This document shows positions 60,709 to 64,000 of a stretch of DNA of 64,000 nucleotides, piece by piece (within the stretch, counting starts at the first letter, position 1; each line of letters opens with the position of its first letter). Origin of the DNA: JADJYF01 sp965278995 (GTDB lineage Bacteria; Pseudomonadota; Gammaproteobacteria; Ga0077536). The notes beneath the pieces are model-generated. The model worked only from the letters and a program-made list of their open reading frames with translations. It was not told the DNA's origin and did not search any database. The DNA lies in assembly GCA_965278995.1 (NCBI GenBank), contig OZ257136.1, positions 1,674,001 through 1,738,000 on the forward strand. The letters run 5' to 3'. The position numbers were made by a program, and so were the translations under genes.

Positions 60709-63282
60709 ATGTCGAGGATCGACCTCATCGGTGGCCCGCTCAAGGTCGTCGGACAAAGCGGGCAACGCTCGCTGTCGGCAGGGAATGGAACCCGGAGTAT
60801 CACCACCCAGACAACAAAGGCCACCCAGGTGACGCAGGCAGCGTCAATTCTCGTTGTCGAAGACGAACAGATAGTGGCAATGGACCTCGAACTCAGCCTC
60901 GCCGAGATGGGTTATGCGATCTGCGGGACGGCCGCCACCGGAGAGGAAGCTGTTCGCCTGGCCCGCCGCCATCGACCCTCGCTCATCCTCATGGATGTCA
61001 TGCTGCGCGGAACCATGGACGGGACCGAAGTCGCCAAGGCCGTTGGTCACGGCATGCGGATCCCGGTCATCTACCTGACCGCGTTCAGCGATGCGGCAAC
61101 CGTGTCACGCGCTGTATCGACAGCGCCCTATGGCTTTTTGACCAAGCCTTATCAAGCGCACGAGCTGCGGGCGGCCATTGAAGTGGCGCTCTACAAAGTG
61201 CAGATGGAACAGCGCTTGCGCGATTCGGAGCAGTGGTTTGCGGCGACCTTGCGCTGCGTCGGCGACAGCGTCATCGCCACTGACCGGCGCGGTGTCGTTA
61301 CGTTCATGAATCCGACTGCCGAAAGTTTGCTCGGTTGGTCGTCAGCCGAGGCTACCGGTCAACGTATTGATACGGTCATGCGCCTCGAAGACGGCCATGC
61401 CATGCGGATGATCAATCCGGCCTACCGCGCGCTGGATACCGAAGGCGTGGTCGATATCCATCGCGGTGCGCTGCTTCGCCGTCGCGATGGCAGTCTTGTT
61501 CCAATCGATGACTCGGCTGCTCCGCTGCGCGACGCCGACGGCCGCGTCATCGGCGCGGTGCTGGTCCAGCGCGACGTCAGCGAGCGGATCCGCCAGGAAG
61601 AACGCCTCAGGGTCAGCGAAGAACGCTTTCACAATGCGTTCGATCTGGCGGCATCGGGCATGGCACTGGTGACGCTCGACGGCCGGTTTCTGCAGATCAA
61701 TTCCGCCCTCGCGACGCTACTGGGTTATGCCGAGGACGAATTGTTGAGCCTCACGCAGTACGCCGTGACGGTCGACCAGGATGCCCAGTTGGAACGCGCC
61801 GCCCTGTTCGAACTCCTGAGCGGCCAGAAGCCTGCCATTCAGATCGAAAAACGCTATCGACACCGCGATGGAAAATCGATTTTGTGGACCCTGGTAAGCG
61901 TCTCGCTATTGCGCGATACCGGCCAGGACGTCTGTTTTCTCTACCAGGTCTACGATGTCACTGCGCGCAAGGCGGCCGAGTATCGTCTGGCCATGATGGC
62001 CTACTACGACCCCCTGACCGGACTCAGCAATCGCACTCGTCTGCGTGAAGAGTTTCAACGCATCATTGCGCAAGCCCGGCGACGGGATATGCCGGTTGCG
62101 GTCTGCCTGCTCGATCTCGACCGCTTCAAGCAGGTCAACGATACCCTGGGGCACGAGCTCGGCGACGAACTGCTGGTCGAAGTTGCCCATCGGCTGCAGG
62201 GCGCGCTGCGTGAAACCGATTGCGTGGCGCGCCTGGGTGGCGACGAATTCGTGCTGTTGCTGCCGGAGCTTGAAGTCCTCAGCCACCTGCAGACCGTGGT
62301 GGAAAAGCTGCGCCAGGTGCTGTCGGTGCCCATTACGTTGAACCACCGCGAAATCGTCGTTACTGCGACGATAGGCATCGCACTGTATCCGGCCGACGGC
62401 GTCGATTTACCGGCGCTGCTGCGTAACGCGGACAGCGCACTCTATGCGGCCAAAGCCGATGGCCGCGACCGCGTTCGACTGTTTCAGGCCGATCTCGAAC
62501 GCCAGGCCAACGAGCGTCTGGAGCTCGAGTGCGGCTTGCGCAATGCACTCGCGCGCAATGAACTGGCGCTTGTCTATCAGCCCTATGTGCGGCTTGCCGA
62601 CAATACGATTGCCGGTTGTGAAGCGCTGCTGCGCTGGAACCACAACGGCGAAACCCTGAGTCCGGCCCAGTTTCTGCCGATAGCCGAGGAAACCGGTCTC
62701 ATCCTGACTATCGGCGAATGGGTTCTGCAGGAAGCCTGTCGCTGTGCCCGCACCTGGAGCCGACCACTCGACATCAACGTCAATTGCTCGCCACGCCAGT
62801 TTCGCGAAGACGCCATCACCGACGCCGTAGTGCGCGCACTGCGGACTACCGAGTTGATTCCAGCGCGCCTGTGTCTTGAGATCACAGAAGAAGCGATGCT
62901 GCACAGCACTGACGCCTTGTTGACACGACTTCGCGAGTTGGAGACCGCAGGTGTTCGGCTTGCCATTGATGACTACGGTACCGGTTATTCCTCACTCGCG
63001 TATATCAAGCGCTTCGCACCCAGCTGCCTCAAGATTGACGCTTATTTCATCCGCGATCTGTTGACTGACCGGACTAGCGCCGAAATAGTCGCCGCAACCA
63101 TTGCCATGGCCCACAAGCTGGGCGTGAAAGTCATTGCCGAAGGTGTCGAGCAAGGCGACCAGGCGCGCCGGCTTCTCGAGCTGGGTTGCGATTTTGCACA
63201 GGGCTACTGGTTCAGCCGACCGGTCGATTCTGCGACCGTCGCGCGCCTCATTGCCGATGGATGCCTGCCGCCGGCCGGGTAG
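60709..63282 (+). CDS. REC-PAS-PAS-GGDEF-EAL c-di-GMP signalling protein
   Basis: 857 residues from ATG 60709, with GGGAGAG 8 bases upstream; ATG 60688 is an alternative. A REC domain (about 46-165) has Glu51, Asp52, phospho-acceptor Asp96, Thr124 and Lys146. Two PAS domains follow (about 175-300 and 305-430). GGDEF has LGGDEF near residue 508, with inhibitory RETD five residues before it. EAL has CEALLRW near 637, plus the DDYGTGYSS and metal-site segments KIDAYFI and AEGVEQ. Both catalytic sets look intact, so net synthesis or breakdown cannot be predicted. No histidine kinase gene is adjacent. Confidence 0.93.
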   Translation: MSRIDLIGGPLKVVGQSGQRSLSAGNGTRSITTQTTKATQVTQAASILVVEDEQIVAMDLELSLAEMGYAICGTAATGEEAVRLARRHRPSLILMDVMLRGTMDGTEVAKAVGHGMRIPVIYLTAFSDAATVSRAVSTAPYGFLTKPYQAHELRAAIEVALYKVQMEQRLRDSEQWFAATLRCVGDSVIATDRRGVVTFMNPTAESLLGWSSAEATGQRIDTVMRLEDGHAMRMINPAYRALDTEGVVDIHRGALLRRRDGSLVPIDDSAAPLRDADGRVIGAVLVQRDVSERIRQEERLRVSEERFHNAFDLAASGMALVTLDGRFLQINSALATLLGYAEDELLSLTQYAVTVDQDAQLERAALFELLSGQKPAIQIEKRYRHRDGKSILWTLVSVSLLRDTGQDVCFLYQVYDVTARKAAEYRLAMMAYYDPLTGLSNRTRLREEFQRIIAQARRRDMPVAVCLLDLDRFKQVNDTLGHELGDELLVEVAHRLQGALRETDCVARLGGDEFVLLLPELEVLSHLQTVVEKLRQVLSVPITLNHREIVVTATIGIALYPADGVDLPALLRNADSALYAAKADGRDRVRLFQADLERQANERLELECGLRNALARNELALVYQPYVRLADNTIAGCEALLRWNHNGETLSPAQFLPIAEETGLILTIGEWVLQEACRCARTWSRPLDINVNCSPRQFREDAITDAVVRALRTTELIPARLCLEITEEAMLHSTDALLTRLRELETAGVRLAIDDYGTGYSSLAYIKRFAPSCLKIDAYFIRDLLTDRTSAEIVAATIAMAHKLGVKVIAEGVEQGDQARRLLELGCDFAQGYWFSRPVDSATVARLIADGCLPPAG

Positions 63283-63372
63283 CCGGCCATCGCGAAATTC
63301 CCCATCGCTGACACGGGATTTACCGGCTAGAATACCGCGTTTATTGCCGTCCGTACGATGAGGGGAGTTACC

Positions 63373-64000
63373 GTGGATTTCGCCTATAACGACAAATGTC
63401 AGCAGCTGCTCGCTGAAGTTAAAGCTTTCATGCACGAGCACATTTATCCGATCGAGCATCAAATTTTCGACTTCACGCATGACCCGGCCAATCTATGGGT
63501 GGTGCCACCGCAGGTCGAGACGCTCAAGGCAAAAGCCAAAGCGCAGGGACTGTGGAACCTCTTTCTGCCGCACGAATACGAACCTTACAGCCCCGGCCTG
63601 AACAATCTCGAATATGCGCCGCTGGCCGAAGAAATGGGTCGCGTCAACTGGGCCTCGGAAATCTTCAACTGCAGCGCGCCCGACACCGGCAACATGGAAG
63701 TCCTCGCGCGCTACGGCTCGCCCGAACATAAAAAACGCTGGCTCGAACCGTTACTGAACGGCGAGATTCGCTCGTCGTACCTGATGACCGAACCACAGGT
63801 AGCGTCTTCGGATGCAACCAACGTCGAGACCTCCATCGTTCGCGATGGCGATGAATACGTTATCAATGGTCGCAAGTGGTGGAGTTCCTGCGTCTTCGAC
63901 CCGCGCAATAAAATCTATATCGTCATGGGCAAGACCGACCCCACCGCAGAGCGGCACGTCCAGCAGTCGATGATCCTGCTTCCTGCCGGTACGCCCGGAT
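63373..64000 (+). CDS. acyl-CoA dehydrogenase family protein, 3' end cut by window
   Basis: About 209 residues are visible, starting at GTG 63373 with AGGGGAG 6 bases upstream, and the frame is open to the last base. The sequence fits the ACAD10/11-like branch: QGLWNLFLP, EEMGR, FNCSAPDTGNMEVLARYG (start of the FAD region), YLMTEPQVASSDATNVET (flavin-contact segment), VINGRKWWSSC. It would desaturate an acyl-CoA and pass electrons to ETF. With the acyl-CoA synthetase at 6521 it fits lipid catabolism, but the two are 55 kb apart. It lies 90 bp after the c-di-GMP gene. Confidence 0.9.
   Translation, partial: MDFAYNDKCQQLLAEVKAFMHEHIYPIEHQIFDFTHDPANLWVVPPQVETLKAKAKAQGLWNLFLPHEYEPYSPGLNNLEYAPLAEEMGRVNWASEIFNCSAPDTGNMEVLARYGSPEHKKRWLEPLLNGEIRSSYLMTEPQVASSDATNVETSIVRDGDEYVINGRKWWSSCVFDPRNKIYIVMGKTDPTAERHVQQSMILLPAGTPG

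Noticed and set aside
1..64000. tRNA, rRNA, CRISPR, prophage, integrase or insertion-sequence genes
   Set aside because: No cloverleaf, repeat-spacer array, transposase or integrase motif was seen on either strand when reading the window; a short or diverged tRNA could still have been missed by eye.

Overview
The window reads as a chromosome segment of a free-living, flagellated, lipid-degrading proteobacterium, most likely a gammaproteobacterium of the Nevskiales/Steroidobacterales/Woeseia type. This is an inference from gene content: a DUF1329 lipoprotein, an RND/MMPL transporter with a LolA-like partner, acyl-CoA ligase and dehydrogenase, an LLM flavoprotein, several glutathione enzymes, polar-type flagellar genes and c-di-GMP enzymes. 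The DNA is GC-rich by eye. I saw no tRNA, rRNA, CRISPR, prophage or intact insertion sequence. Both edges cut genes.

Layout. 1-11.6 kb: lipid and xenobiotic metabolism, with the DUF1329 lipoprotein, LLM oxidoreductase, GFA protein, CoA-transferase, SDR, acyl-CoA synthetase, then the RND transporter and LolA-like protein. 11.6-16.1 kb: late flagellar genes fliC, flaG, fliD, fliS and a FliT-position gene, behind a well-matched sigma-28 promoter. 16.2-28.4 kb: a tightly overlapping polysaccharide operon with glf, four glycosyltransferase-like genes, a Wzm/Wzt exporter, a frameshifted asparagine-synthase-like gene, a methyltransferase and a large HAD-domain protein, closed by a terminator. 28.5-41.3 kb: a mixed region with a strong glutathione theme (glyoxalase I, two GSTs, an Atm1-type and an MsbA-type exporter), plus a porin-like barrel, a BCAT, a diguanylate cyclase and a CmcJ-like enzyme. 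41.5-46 kb: a secreted Cys-rich protein, a fatty-acid-hydroxylase-family protein, a ferritin-like diiron protein and a fused OlsF-type ornithine-lipid synthase. 46-53 kb: a molybdopterin oxidoreductase, cupin, hydrolase, second diguanylate cyclase, second GFA protein and threonine-dehydratase-like enzyme. 53-64 kb: an acetoin-dehydrogenase-like AcoABC operon, SNF2 helicase with SWIM finger, exported SurE, a REC-PAS-PAS-GGDEF-EAL protein and the start of an acyl-CoA dehydrogenase.

Most distinctive observations: (1) two copies of one nested-palindrome element, at 3892-4037 and 40521-40591. The second is explained exactly by a 69-bp deletion between 7-bp direct repeats of the first. (2) An unrelated 237-bp inverted-repeat element at 49558-49794. 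All three sit between convergent genes, and two of them supply stop codons. (3) A possible ornithine-lipid synthesis and hydroxylation locus at 42.2-46.0 kb. (4) A single-base deletion that breaks the asparagine-synthase-like gene of the polysaccharide operon. (5) A SurE homologue with an apparent export signal. (6) Mutually exclusive hairpins just upstream of the flagellin promoter.
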